Below are positions 32,535 to 41,746 of a DNA stretch of 64,000 bases, piece after piece. How positions within the stretch are numbered: the stretch's first letter is position 1; each line of letters starts with the position of its first letter. The position numbers and the translations under genes were made by a program. Under the pieces are notes generated by a model. It saw nothing but the letters and a program-made list of their open reading frames with translations, was not told the DNA's origin and made no database searches. This DNA comes from an uncultured Collinsella sp. (lineage in GTDB: Bacteria > Actinomycetota > Coriobacteriia > Coriobacteriales > Coriobacteriaceae). Where the stretch lies: NCBI GenBank assembly GCA_937923795.1, contig CALDWI010000037.1, forward strand, positions 26,928 through 90,927, read 5' to 3'.

Positions 32535-33557
32535 ATGGCACAGGAAGCGACCGCCAACGAGCAAAAGAAATTCAAGGTCCCGCGCATCCCGGGCGACATC
32601 ATGATCTATCCGATGATCGTCGGTCTTTTGCTCAACACCTTCTGCCCGCAGGTTTTTGAGATCGGCGGCTTCTTTACGGCTGCCTGCCGCGGTGGCTCCA
32701 ATACCATCGTCGCCGCGATCCTGCTGTTTGTGGGCGCCGGCATCAGCTTTAAGTCCACGCCGGGTGCCATCAAGACCGGTATCGTCGTGCTGATCCCCAA
32801 GCTGGTCGTCGCAGCGGCTCTCGGCCTGGGCGTAGCATATTTCTTTAACGACAACTTTCTGGGTCTGAGCTCCGTGTCTATCATCGGCGGCATCACGTTT
32901 TGCAACATGGCGCTCTATACGGGCATCATGGGCGAGTTCGGCGATGAGTCCGAGCAGGGCGCCGTCGGTATCCTGTTCTTTACGGCTGGCCCCGCCGTCA
33001 CGATGATCATCCTCGGTGTTTCCGGCCTCGCCAACATTCCCATTGGCACCATTATCGGCTCCATCTTGCCACTCGTTATTGGCATGGTTCTGGGCAACCT
33101 GTTCCCGTTTATCAAGAACCTGCTGGTTCCCGGTGCCAATCCCGCGATTGCCGTCATCGGATTTCAGCTCGGTGCGTCCATGAGCCTGTCGAGCTTTATC
33201 ACCGGCGGTATTTCCGGCATCTTGCTGGGCCTTGTCACGCTGTTTGTCGTCGGTCCCATCACCTTTGCGTTCGAGCGTCTGTGCGGCGGCAATGGCAAGG
33301 CCGCTGTGGCTTGCTCCACCATTGCCGGCACGGCTATGACCACACCGGTTGCCCTCGCCGAGGTCGCACCGCGCTACGCCGAGCTTGCGCCCACCGCGTA
33401 TGCGCAGATCGCCACCGCCGTCATCATCACGGCAATCATGGCTCCGATTCTGACTGGCTGGGTCGACAAGAAGTTCTGCCAAGGCAAGGAGGATCTGTCG
33501 CCTGTCGGTGTCGAGGCCATCGAGGAGGCCGTCGCGACTGACATCGATGGCGAGTAG
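32535..33557 (+). CDS. kdgT: KdgT-family 2-keto-3-deoxygluconate permease
   Basis: A 340-residue transporter with about ten spans. The KdgT family is recognised from KVPRIPGDIMIYPMIVGLLLNTFCPQ, CRGGSNTIVAAILLFVGAGISFK, AVIGFQLGASMSLSSFITGGISGILLG and STIAGTAMTTPVALAEVAP. KdgT imports the pectin breakdown product 2-keto-3-deoxy-D-gluconate with a proton. No kdgK or kdgA gene lies nearby, so either these are elsewhere or the substrate differs. GGGGG lies five bases before ATG 32535. The start is taken there rather than at 32505, which has no site. Confidence 0.88.
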   Translation: MAQEATANEQKKFKVPRIPGDIMIYPMIVGLLLNTFCPQVFEIGGFFTAACRGGSNTIVAAILLFVGAGISFKSTPGAIKTGIVVLIPKLVVAAALGLGVAYFFNDNFLGLSSVSIIGGITFCNMALYTGIMGEFGDESEQGAVGILFFTAGPAVTMIILGVSGLANIPIGTIIGSILPLVIGMVLGNLFPFIKNLLVPGANPAIAVIGFQLGASMSLSSFITGGISGILLGLVTLFVVGPITFAFERLCGGNGKAAVACSTIAGTAMTTPVALAEVAPRYAELAPTAYAQIATAVIITAIMAPILTGWVDKKFCQGKEDLSPVGVEAIEEAVATDIDGE

Positions 33558-33608
33558 CAATCGATACCCATCAATGATGCCGGCGTGTGCAATTCGCGCC
33601 GTATGGGC

Positions 33609-33684
33609 GCCCGAACAGAAACTGTTTTGCAGTGATGTTCGGGCACTCTGCTATTATCCCCTTTACCCCTGCGGAGTAAAGGGG
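33609..33684 (+). promoter_or_regulatory. Two hairpins flanking a TATTAT box between kdgT and the GGDEF gene
   Basis: GCCCGAACA/TGTTCGGGC (33609-33617, 33636-33644) ends just before TATTAT (33652-33657). CCCCTTTAC/GTAAAGGGG (33658-33666, 33676-33684) follows, then TGTTTATT. The first could end kdgT. The second sits at the position of a 5' leader of the GGDEF transcript or acts as a second terminator. Confidence 0.4.
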
Positions 33685-33747
33685 TGTTTATTGCCCTGAT
33701 TCGAATTGGGCGATTCTGACCACTTGGATATTGAAGGGATGGCGCTA

Positions 33748-34890
33748 GTGGTTAAGGCACTCAAGATTGAGATATTCGTGCTATGCATGATTGTTCTTAT
33801 CGGGCTTGCCGTGCGAAGTCGTCGCTCCTTGTTCTCGAGCACCCAGCAGTTATTGTTTAGCATGCTTGGCTACACCTCTGCCGCGTACATATTATTCGAT
33901 ATGATCTGGACGCTTTCGGACGGTGTGGACGGCACGTTGGGCATTGCTGCCAACTGGATTTCCAACGCGGTTTCGTTTTCGCTCTTTGCTATCGCGTGTC
34001 TCATTTGGTTTATCTATTCCGAGACGGTGCAGGGTTCTCGCCTTTTGACCTCGCGCTATAGGGTGGTGCTTGTAGCGTTGCCTACGGCTCTGGTGGTCGT
34101 GCTGGCGTTTACCAGTTACTGGACGCACGCCCTGTTCTATATCGATTCGCAGGGCGTGTATCGTCGCGGCTTTGCCTATATGATCCAGCCCATCGTCAGC
34201 TACTGTTACGTTATACATACGTCCCTGCATGCGTTTGTGCAATCTCGCAGGGTCGAGAGCCTGCAGACGAAGGCCATCTATCGAACCTTGGCATTTTTCG
34301 CCATTCCGGCCCTGGTGGGCGGTACCTTTCAGGTCGTATACTCGGTGCCCGGCCTTTGTGTCGGCATAATGATTAGCATGTTGCTGCTCTACATCATCTA
34401 CCAGGAGCAGCTCATCTCGACCGACCCGTTGACTGGACTTAACAATCGCAACCGTTTTGAGACCTATATGCTGTCGCTCTTCTCAAATGTGGATCAGGCC
34501 GAAGATGTATATCTGCTTATGATGGACGCTGACGGCTTTAAGCAGATTAACGATCGCTATGGACATGTGGAAGGCGACCATGCTCTTCAGGTTGTTGCGA
34601 CGGCGCTCAAGGATGTCTGCTCGGCGTCTGGTGGCTTTATCGCGCGTTATGGTGGCGATGAGTTCGTGGTGCTCCAAAAGGCAGCGGCGGAACAGGATAT
34701 CATGCATCTGTGCGCGACAATCAACGACGAGCTCGCGCATGCCGAGGTGCCGTATGCATTGCGGATGTCCATCGGTTGCGCGCGGGTTGGCGATAGTGTT
34801 GATACCTGGCAAGACTTACTTCGCGCTGCCGATGCGGAGCTCTATCGCGTCAAGGCCGAGAAAAAGAAAGCCGGCGTACAAATACGCTAG
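33748..34890 (+). CDS. GGDEF diguanylate cyclase with membrane sensor
   Basis: A 380-residue protein. The N-terminal 200 residues form six to seven membrane spans (for example IFVLCMIVLIGLAV, LLFSMLGYTSAAYILFDMIW, YRVVLVALPTALVVVLAF). The C-terminal GGDEF domain (about 225-380) begins with DPLTGLNNRNRFE, has DADGFKQINDRYGHVEGDHAL, and the active site RYGGDEFVV, all intact, so cyclic di-GMP synthesis is expected. No EAL domain is present. AAGGGA stands eight bases before GTG 33748, which is preferred over ATG 33739, whose start overlaps the site. The signal it senses is unknown. Confidence 0.88.
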   Translation: MVKALKIEIFVLCMIVLIGLAVRSRRSLFSSTQQLLFSMLGYTSAAYILFDMIWTLSDGVDGTLGIAANWISNAVSFSLFAIACLIWFIYSETVQGSRLLTSRYRVVLVALPTALVVVLAFTSYWTHALFYIDSQGVYRRGFAYMIQPIVSYCYVIHTSLHAFVQSRRVESLQTKAIYRTLAFFAIPALVGGTFQVVYSVPGLCVGIMISMLLLYIIYQEQLISTDPLTGLNNRNRFETYMLSLFSNVDQAEDVYLLMMDADGFKQINDRYGHVEGDHALQVVATALKDVCSASGGFIARYGGDEFVVLQKAAAEQDIMHLCATINDELAHAEVPYALRMSIGCARVGDSVDTWQDLLRAADAELYRVKAEKKKAGVQIR

Positions 34891-34894
34891 AAAA

Positions 34895-34929
34895 GGGGCA
34901 TACGACCGCATTGATGGTCGTGCGCCCCT
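34895..34929 (+). terminator. Hairpin after the GGDEF gene
   Basis: GGGG..ACGACC pairs with GGTCGT..CCCC, leaving a small internal mismatch, right after the stop codon. The tail TATTGCGTT is only weakly T-rich. Confidence 0.5.
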
Positions 34930-34999
34930 ATTGCGTTGGCGGGATTAGTAGCGGCTGTCGAAGATACGCCTCGTCTTTTTCTTGGAACGAGGCAGTTCG

Positions 35000-35935
35000 C
35001 TAGGCCTTTTTGGGCTTGTTTACGATGATGATGCCGCCGCAAACCAACAACAGGGCAACGATGACGGTAACGGGGCTCGTGCCCGCGCCCTCGCCGAGCA
35101 GCAGTGCGCTCAACAGCACGCCAAAGACCGGGTTCATAAAGCCAAAGACCGACACGCGGCTGACGGGGTTGACAGCAAGCAGGCGCGACCACAGCGAGTA
35201 GGCGACCGCGGAGATAAGCGCCATGTAGATGATGAGCGCGATGGCGGGGGCGATTTCGGTGGGGGACAACGTGCCGCCCATCAAAAACCCGATGACGGTA
35301 AGGACCACGCCACCGACTAAAAACTGCCAGCCGGCGAGCAAGACGCCGTCATGCTCGCGCGAGAAGATGCCAATGAGGCAGGTCGACAGGGCGCCCGCAA
35401 CAGTGGAGGCCAAGATAAATCCCTCGCCGTCGAGCGTAAAGCCAAAGGTGCCATCCGCGCCCGAAAGGCTGACGAGCGCGACGCCGGCAAAGCCCAGTAC
35501 GCAGCCGAGCACTTTGGCCGCATCGAGCTTTTCGGTGCGAAACGCCAGGGCGGCAAAGAGGATTGCGAGGAAGTTGGCGCTGGCCTCGATGATGGAGCTC
35601 GACATGGCGCTGGCGCGCGAGAGGCCCAGATAGAAAAAGAAGTACTGACCGATGGTCTGAAAGAGCGACAAGATAAAGATGGGCTTGATATCGCGTACCT
35701 GTGGGACGAGCGGGCGGCGCTGGGCCGCACTCATACCGGCGATAACCAGGATACCGGCAAGCGTGAAGCGCAAACCTGCAAAGAGCAGTTGCGAGGCGCT
35801 ATCGTGCGCCGGGATACCAAAGAGTGCGTAGCCGATCTTGATGCAGGGAAAGGCCGATCCCCAGAGTGCACAGCAAACAAGACAGCCCAGGATAAGTCCG
35901 GGCAGGGTGGCGAGATACGGCTTGCGGCTTTCCAT
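35000..35935 (-). CDS. EamA-family (DMT) exporter
   Basis: A 311-residue transporter with ten hydrophobic spans and two EamA repeats. Typical pieces are CALWGSAFPCIKIGY at the start of the first half, FFFYLGLSRASAMSSSIIEASANFLAILFAALAFRTEKLDAAKVLGCVLGFAGVALVSL, and in the second half SAVAYSLWSRLLAVNPVSRVSVFGFMNPVFGVLLSALLLGEGAG. Members export amino acids, nucleosides or other metabolites. GGAAGGA lies six bases before ATG 35935. The upstream purL terminator separates the two genes on the same strand. Confidence 0.88.
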   Translation of the reverse strand: MESRKPYLATLPGLILGCLVCCALWGSAFPCIKIGYALFGIPAHDSASQLLFAGLRFTLAGILVIAGMSAAQRRPLVPQVRDIKPIFILSLFQTIGQYFFFYLGLSRASAMSSSIIEASANFLAILFAALAFRTEKLDAAKVLGCVLGFAGVALVSLSGADGTFGFTLDGEGFILASTVAGALSTCLIGIFSREHDGVLLAGWQFLVGGVVLTVIGFLMGGTLSPTEIAPAIALIIYMALISAVAYSLWSRLLAVNPVSRVSVFGFMNPVFGVLLSALLLGEGAGTSPVTVIVALLLVCGGIIIVNKPKKA

Positions 35936-35960
35936 GATGTCCTTCCTATATTTGCGAAGC

Positions 35961-35997
35961 AAAAAAGAACCCGCCACCGGGTGTGCCGGTGGCGGGT
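35961..35997 (-). terminator. Terminator of purL
   Basis: A 12-base perfect stem ACCCGCCACCGG/CCGGTGGCGGGT (35969-35980, 35986-35997), followed on the minus strand by TTCTTTTTT (to 35961), 38 bases after the purL stop. Confidence 0.9.
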
Positions 35998-36034
35998 GTT
36001 GTTACCCGAGGGGATTGTACCCGATGGGAAAGCT

Positions 36035-39000
36035 TTAAGCGAAGTAGGCTACGCCGCTCTCAAAGATCGGCATGAACTTGTCGCCGGGGACATGCTCGGG
36101 CACGTTGCGGTACAGGTTGTCGCCGCGGCGCTCGGCATGGCCCATCTTGCCCAGGACGCGGCCGTCGGGGCTCGTGATGCCCTCGATGGCGAGTGCGGAG
36201 CCGTTGGGGTTGACGGAAAGATCCATGCTGGGCTTGGCGTCTTCGCCCACGTACTGCGTGGCGACCTGGCCGTTGGCGATCAGCTGGGCGAGCACTTCGT
36301 CGTTGGCGACAAAGCGGCCCTCGCCGTGGCTGATGGCGACGGTGTAGGGGTCATCTAGGCTGCACTGCGACAGCCACGGGGACAAGTTGGACGAGATGCG
36401 GGTGCGCACCAGACGGCTCTGGTGGCGGCCGATGGTGTTGAACGTCAACGTGGGCGCATCGGGTGTGGCGTCGACGATGTCGCCGTAGGGCACCAGGCCG
36501 AGCTTGATCAGGGCCTGGAAGCCGTTGCAGATGCCCAGCATCAGGCCGTCGCGGGCCTTGAGCAGGTCGCGGACTGCCTCGGTGACCTCGGGAGCGCGGA
36601 AGAACGCCGTGATGAACTTGGCGGAGCCGTCGGGCTCGTCACCGCCCGAGAAGCCGCCGGGGATCATGACGATCTGGCTTGCACGGATGCGGCGGGCAAG
36701 CTCGTGGGTGCTCTCGGCGACGGCCTCGGGCGTGAGGTTATTGATCACGAAGGTGTCGGCCTCGGCACCGGCGGCACGGAAGGCGCGGGCGCTGTCGTAC
36801 TCGCAGTTGTTGCCGGGGAACACGGGGATGATCACGCGTGGGCGGGCGATCTTAGCACCGCCGTACACATGGATATCCTTGGCGCGGAAGTCGATGGTCT
36901 CGACCTCGGGGGTCGCGCTGGCGCTGCGGTAGGCGAAGACGCCCTCGATACCGCTCTCCCAGGCCTCCTGGAGCTCGGCGAGCTCGATGACCTCGGAGCC
37001 GGTGTCGATGACATAGCCCTCGACGGTGGTGCCCAGGGGCTCGACGACAACGCCGTCGGCGACCTCGGGCAGCTCGGCGTCCTCGGCGAGCTCGACGATA
37101 AAGCTGCCGTAGAGCGGGGTGAAGAGGCTCTCCACGTCCACGTCCTCGGCAAGCTCGATGCCGATCTGGTTACCGACGCACATCTTAAAGAGGCTCTCGG
37201 CGCCGCAGCCGTAGCCGGGCGTGGAGATGGCCAGGGCGTCGCCGGTGGCGGTGAGCGCCTCGACGGCGTCAAACGCGGCGAGCAGCTGCTGGGCGTCGGG
37301 GCGGTAGTCCTCGCCGTAGGTGGCGGGGGCGATGCGGACGACGCGGTGCGTCAAGCCCTTGAACTCGGGCGAGACGGCACGGACAGCCTTGCCCACGGCC
37401 ACAGCGAAGCTGATCAGAGTTGGCGGAACGTTGAGCTCGCCGGCCTCGTCCTCAAACGAGCCGCTCATGGAATCCTTGCCGCCGATGGCTCCGGCACCCA
37501 GGTCGACCTGGGCCATGAGGGCGCCCAGGACGGCTGCCGTGGGCTTGCCCCAGCGCTCTGCCTCGGTGCGCAGGCGCTCGAAGTACTCCTGGAAGGAGAG
37601 GTAGGCGCGCTTGTGCTCAAAGCCGGCAGCCACGAGCTTGGCGATGGACTCGACCACGGACAGGTAGGCGCCCGCAAACTGGTCGGCCTCCATCAGATAG
37701 GGGTTAAAGCCCCATGCCATGGCGCTTGCCGTGGTGGTCTCGCCGTCCACGGGGAACTTGGCGACCATGGCCGAGCTCGGGGTGAGCTGGGTCTTGCCGC
37801 CAAAGGGCATAAGCACGGTTGCGGCACCGATGGTGGAGTCGAAGCGCTCGGAAAGGCCCTTGTTGGAGGCAACGTTGAGGTCGGTGACAAGCGAGGTCAT
37901 GCGCTCGGCAAGCGTGGTGCCGGCCCAGCTGGGCTGCCATACGCTGCGGGCGCACACATGGGCGACCTGGTGCTTGGGTGCACCGTTGGAGTTGAGGAAC
38001 TCGCGGGACAGGTCGACGATGGCGACACCGTTCCAGGCCATGCGCATGCGCGGCTCGGCGGTAACCTCGGCGATAACGGTCGCCTCCAGGTTCTCCTCGG
38101 CGGCGTAGCCCATGAACTCTTCGACGTCACCGTCGGCGACGGCGCAGGCCATACGCTCCTGGGATTCGGAAATAGCGAGCTCGGTGCCGTCCAGGCCGTC
38201 GTACTTCTTGGTCACGGTGTCCAGGTCGACATACAGGCCGTCGGCAAGTTCGCCTACGGCGACCGAGACGCCGCCGGCGCCAAAGTCGTTGCAACGCTTG
38301 ATCAGGCGGCAGGCGTCGCCGCGGCGGAAGAGGCGCTGCAGCTTGCGCTCGACCGGGGCGTTGCCCTTCTGGACCTCGGCGCCCGAGGTCTCGATGGACT
38401 CAGTATTCTGGGTCTTGGAGGAGCCGGTGGCACCGCCGATGCCGTCACGGCCGGTGCGGCCGCCCAGCAGGATGATCTTGTCGGTGGGGGCGGGGCACTC
38501 GCGGCGCACGTGGTTTGCCGGGGTAGCGCCCACGACGGCGCCGACCTCCATGCGCTTGGCCACGTAGCCGGGGTGATAGAGCTCGTTGACCTGGCCGGTG
38601 GCAAGGCCGATCTGGTTGCCGTAGCTGGAGTAGCCGGCGGCAGCGGTGGTTACGAGCTTGCGCTGCGGCAGCTTGCCCTCGAGCGTCTCGGACACGGGGA
38701 CGGTGGGGTCGCCGGCGCCGGTGACACGCATGGCCTGGTACACGTAGCTGCGGCCCGAGAGCGGGTCGCGGATGGCGCCGCCCACGCAGGTGGCGGCACC
38801 GCCGAAGGGCTCGATCTCGGTCGGGTGGTTGTGGGTCTCGTTCTTAAACAGGAACAGCCAGTCCTGGTCCTCGCCGTCGACATCGACCTTCACCTTGACG
38901 GTGCAGGCGTTGATCTCCTCGGACTCGTCGACATCGGTCATGACGCCGGTCTTCTTAAGGTATTTGGCGCCGATGGTGCCCATGTCCATGAGGCAGACGG

Positions 39001-39781
39001 GCTTGGCGTCGCGACCGAGCTCGTGGCGCATCTCCATGTAGCGGTCGAAGGCCTGCTGCACCACGGCGTCGTCGATCGTCACGTCATCCAGGACGGTGCC
39101 GAAGGTGGTGTGACGGCAGTGGTCGGACCAGTAGGTGTCGATCACGCGGATCTCGGTGATGGTGGGGTCGCGGTCCTCATCGCGGAAGTACTGCTGGCAG
39201 AAGGCGATGTCCGCCTCGTCCATGGCAAGGCCGCGATCGGCGATAAAGGCGGCAAGGCCGGTCTCATCGAGCTCGCGGAAGCCGTCGAGCACTTCGACGG
39301 GCTGGGGCTCGGGGGTCTCCATGTGCAGCGTCTCGGGCAGGTCGAGCGAGGCGATGCGCGCCTCGACGGGGTTCACCACGTAGTGCTTGATGGCCTCGAT
39401 GGCGGCTTCGTCCAGAGCACCCGAGATCATATAGACCTTGGCGGAGCGCACGGCGGGGCGCTCGCCCTGGCTGATGAGCTGCACGCACTCGCTGGCGGAG
39501 TCGGCGCGCTGGTCAAACTGGCCAGGCAGGAATTCGACGGCAAAGACGGCGCCATCGCTTGCGGGGAGCTCGTCGTAGGTCACATCGACCTGGGGCTCGC
39601 TAAAGACGGTCGGCACGCAGGAGCGGAAAAGCTCCTCGTCGATGCCCTCGACGTCGTAGCGGTTGATGATCCTCAGGGCCTCGATGCCCTTGATGCCGAG
39701 AATTTCGGTCAGCTCGCCCTTGAGCTGCTGAGCCTCGACGTCGAACCCGGGTTTCTTCTCCACGTAGATACGAGAGACCAT
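36035..39781 (-). CDS. purL: Phosphoribosylformylglycinamidine synthase, fused PurL-PurQ type
   Basis: A 1248-residue single-chain FGAM synthase, the fourth step of purine synthesis (FGAR + glutamine + ATP to FGAM). The synthase part has DTYWSDHCRHTTFGT, FLFKNETHNHPTEIEPFGGAATCVGGAIRDPLSGR, and FGAGGVSVAVGELADG; a later block is GAIGGKDSMSGSF. The C-terminal glutaminase domain (about 990-1248) begins VIIPVFPGNNCEYDSARAF and has the nucleophile in LGICNGFQALI and the His-Glu pair in ISHGEGRF. ATG 39781 follows AGGAACCA; a 36-residue extension to 39889 is not supported. Very regular codon use suggests good expression. Confidence 0.95.
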   Translation of the reverse strand: MVSRIYVEKKPGFDVEAQQLKGELTEILGIKGIEALRIINRYDVEGIDEELFRSCVPTVFSEPQVDVTYDELPASDGAVFAVEFLPGQFDQRADSASECVQLISQGERPAVRSAKVYMISGALDEAAIEAIKHYVVNPVEARIASLDLPETLHMETPEPQPVEVLDGFRELDETGLAAFIADRGLAMDEADIAFCQQYFRDEDRDPTITEIRVIDTYWSDHCRHTTFGTVLDDVTIDDAVVQQAFDRYMEMRHELGRDAKPVCLMDMGTIGAKYLKKTGVMTDVDESEEINACTVKVKVDVDGEDQDWLFLFKNETHNHPTEIEPFGGAATCVGGAIRDPLSGRSYVYQAMRVTGAGDPTVPVSETLEGKLPQRKLVTTAAAGYSSYGNQIGLATGQVNELYHPGYVAKRMEVGAVVGATPANHVRRECPAPTDKIILLGGRTGRDGIGGATGSSKTQNTESIETSGAEVQKGNAPVERKLQRLFRRGDACRLIKRCNDFGAGGVSVAVGELADGLYVDLDTVTKKYDGLDGTELAISESQERMACAVADGDVEEFMGYAAEENLEATVIAEVTAEPRMRMAWNGVAIVDLSREFLNSNGAPKHQVAHVCARSVWQPSWAGTTLAERMTSLVTDLNVASNKGLSERFDSTIGAATVLMPFGGKTQLTPSSAMVAKFPVDGETTTASAMAWGFNPYLMEADQFAGAYLSVVESIAKLVAAGFEHKRAYLSFQEYFERLRTEAERWGKPTAAVLGALMAQVDLGAGAIGGKDSMSGSFEDEAGELNVPPTLISFAVAVGKAVRAVSPEFKGLTHRVVRIAPATYGEDYRPDAQQLLAAFDAVEALTATGDALAISTPGYGCGAESLFKMCVGNQIGIELAEDVDVESLFTPLYGSFIVELAEDAELPEVADGVVVEPLGTTVEGYVIDTGSEVIELAELQEAWESGIEGVFAYRSASATPEVETIDFRAKDIHVYGGAKIARPRVIIPVFPGNNCEYDSARAFRAAGAEADTFVINNLTPEAVAESTHELARRIRASQIVMIPGGFSGGDEPDGSAKFITAFFRAPEVTEAVRDLLKARDGLMLGICNGFQALIKLGLVPYGDIVDATPDAPTLTFNTIGRHQSRLVRTRISSNLSPWLSQCSLDDPYTVAISHGEGRFVANDEVLAQLIANGQVATQYVGEDAKPSMDLSVNPNGSALAIEGITSPDGRVLGKMGHAERRGDNLYRNVPEHVPGDKFMPIFESGVAYFA

Positions 39782-39965
39782 TGGTTCCTGCCTTCCTGAT
39801 CGGTTGGGCGTACGGTACGGTATGCGGCAGCGGTCGGTTTGCGGGGTCTGCCCTGCGGTCGCCTTGAGCCACATGTTTGTAAACCTCACTATGATACGAC
39901 AGCTCGTGGCGCGTTGAGGACGGCGAGGGTGCTACAGTGAAGCGCAAACAAGAGAAAGGCATCAC

Positions 39966-41528
39966 ATGGCATTCGTTTCGCTCGCCATCATCGCACTCGT
40001 GGCCTTCGCAAGCCCCTTCATCGCCTCGGCGATTCCCGGAAAACCCGTTCCCGAGACCGTCTTTTTGCTCGTGCTCGGCGCGGTGCTGGGACCCCATATG
40101 CTCGGCGTCATCCATGTAGATGCCGAGGTCTCGCTTGTGTCCGAGCTCGGCCTGGCCTTTTTGTTCCTGCTTGCCGGCTTTGAGATCGACCCCAAGAGCA
40201 TTACGGGCGTCGAGGGGCGCTACGGCTTGGCGACGTGGGTCGTCACGTTTGGTATCGCCTGGCTTGCCGTGCGCTTTACCCCGTGGTTCTCGGTCAGTCA
40301 TTTCGACGGCATCGCCGTGACGCTTGCCCTCACTTCTACGGCGCTCGGCACGCTCGTGCCCATCATGCGTGAGCGCTCGCTCACCGGCACGCGTGTGGGC
40401 GACTCGATTCTCGCGTATGGCACTTGGGGCGAGCTCGGTCCCGTGCTCGCCATGTCGGTGCTGCTGTCTGCTCGCACTGGCATCCAAACGCTCGTAATCC
40501 TTGGCTTGTTTGCGGTGGTTTGCGTGTTGCTGGCCGTGGTCCCAAGCCGCTCCAAGCGCGTCGGCAGCCGCTTCTTTGCGTTTGTCGAGGAGCGTGCCGA
40601 TACCACGTCGCAGACCTTCGTGCGCCTGACGGTGCTCATCCTGGTCACGCTCGTGGCGTTCTCGGCCGTCTTTGATCTCGACATCGTGTTGGGTTCTTTT
40701 GCCGCCGGCTTTGTCCTGCGCCATATCATCCCCGAGGGCAACCATACGCTCGAGACCAAGCTCGACGGCCTGGCCTACGGCTTTTTGATTCCGGTGTTCT
40801 TTACCGTATCGGGCGCAAAGATCGACCTGACGGCCGTGGCGTCGCGCCCCGGGCTGCTCGCAGGCTTTATCGTGGCGTTGCTGATCATTCGCGCCGTGCC
40901 CATTCTCATCTCTATGAGTATTTGTCCTGCGACGCGCGATGTGTCGGCGTATGGTCGCATTACCGTGGCCCTGTACTGCACCACGGCGCTACCGATCATC
41001 GTTGCCGTTACGAGCGTTGCCGTCAACGCGGGCGCGCTGTCGCAAGACATCGCGTCGGTTATGGTTGCCGCCGGCGCCATCACGGTGTTCTTGATGCCGC
41101 TGCTCGCACAGCTCTTCTACCGCGTGGTGGATGCTGCGCCGGTCGCCGCCGTGGCAGAGGTTGCCGAGCATCCATCCGATGCGCTCGACATCCTGCGCGC
41201 CCATCACGACCTAGCGAGCTTGCTCGCGCGCGAGCATGAGCTGCTGACTTCGCATGGCCATGGTCGCGTATTCGAGGGCCTGCCTACGCTCGATACGATT
41301 GCCGAGCGTCTTTCCGCCGAGGCAGCGAGCGGCCACATCGATGCCCGCATCGTGGACGCGGCGCACCTGCTTGCCGATAAGACTTACGGCGACGAGATCG
41401 ACCCCGGCAAGCTCACCCCGCTCGAACGCCGCCGCCTGGAGCGCGCCAAGCTCGCCGTGCGCGAATACCGCCGCCGCATGCTGGAGCTCTATGCGCGCGA
41501 TGAAGCCCAGGACGACGACGGCAGGTAG
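39966..41528 (+). CDS. Cation:proton antiporter (CPA2/Kef-like)
   Basis: A 520-residue membrane protein with about eleven spans in the first 385 residues and a charged cytoplasmic tail of about 130 residues. CPA2 features include PETVFLLVLGAVLGPHMLG, ELGLAFLFLLAGFEIDPKS, ALTSTALGTLVPIMRE, LGSFAAGFVLRHI and PVFFTVSGAKIDLTA. The tail is Arg- and His-rich and lacks an obvious nucleotide-binding RCK fold. It exchanges Na+ or K+ for protons. AGAAAGG lies seven bases before ATG 39966. It diverges from purL across 184 bases and ends near an inverted repeat. Confidence 0.87.
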   Translation: MAFVSLAIIALVAFASPFIASAIPGKPVPETVFLLVLGAVLGPHMLGVIHVDAEVSLVSELGLAFLFLLAGFEIDPKSITGVEGRYGLATWVVTFGIAWLAVRFTPWFSVSHFDGIAVTLALTSTALGTLVPIMRERSLTGTRVGDSILAYGTWGELGPVLAMSVLLSARTGIQTLVILGLFAVVCVLLAVVPSRSKRVGSRFFAFVEERADTTSQTFVRLTVLILVTLVAFSAVFDLDIVLGSFAAGFVLRHIIPEGNHTLETKLDGLAYGFLIPVFFTVSGAKIDLTAVASRPGLLAGFIVALLIIRAVPILISMSICPATRDVSAYGRITVALYCTTALPIIVAVTSVAVNAGALSQDIASVMVAAGAITVFLMPLLAQLFYRVVDAAPVAAVAEVAEHPSDALDILRAHHDLASLLAREHELLTSHGHGRVFEGLPTLDTIAERLSAEAASGHIDARIVDAAHLLADKTYGDEIDPGKLTPLERRRLERAKLAVREYRRRMLELYARDEAQDDDGR

Positions 41529-41602
41529 CCAACGCCGTCGCGGAAAATGCATCCCAGAATCCGCGTCCAGAGTGGGACATAGTTTCCGAAAGAAAGCCCT
41601 GA

Positions 41603-41650
41603 GGGAAGCTGCGCCCCGTTCTGAGCTGAAATACCGGGACGCAGCTTCCC
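41603..41650. repeat. 16-base inverted repeat downstream of the antiporter gene
   Basis: GGGAAGCTGCGCCCCG (41603-41618) and CGGGACGCAGCTTCCC (41635-41650) are complementary at 15 of 16 positions around a 16-base loop. It lacks a U-tract and is followed by a separate terminator, so its role is not simple termination. It may be a repeat element or a small structured RNA. Confidence 0.65.
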
Positions 41651-41665
41651 CTGCAAGCAGAACAA

Positions 41666-41704
41666 GGCGCGCTGCCTGCGGTTGACGCAGACAGCGCGCC
41701 TTTT
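41666..41704. terminator. Terminator between the antiporter and the convergent SDR gene
   Basis: GGCGCGCTG (41666-41674) pairs with CAGCGCGCC (41692-41700), with a second inner stem CTGCG/CGCAG. TTTT follows on the plus strand. On the minus strand the tail TTGTTCTG is weaker but could serve the SDR gene. Confidence 0.8.
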
Positions 41705-41746
41705 GCGTTGGGCCTCGTTGAGGTTCGAAGTCGTGGCTTGCGACCT

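Noticed and set aside
36422..39799. Very long open frame on the plus strand opposite purL
   Set aside because: It is the reverse shadow of a GC-rich, codon-biased gene. Its translation is low-complexity (Gly/Ala/Leu/Asp/Val-rich), has no family signature and no ribosome site, and purL is certain.
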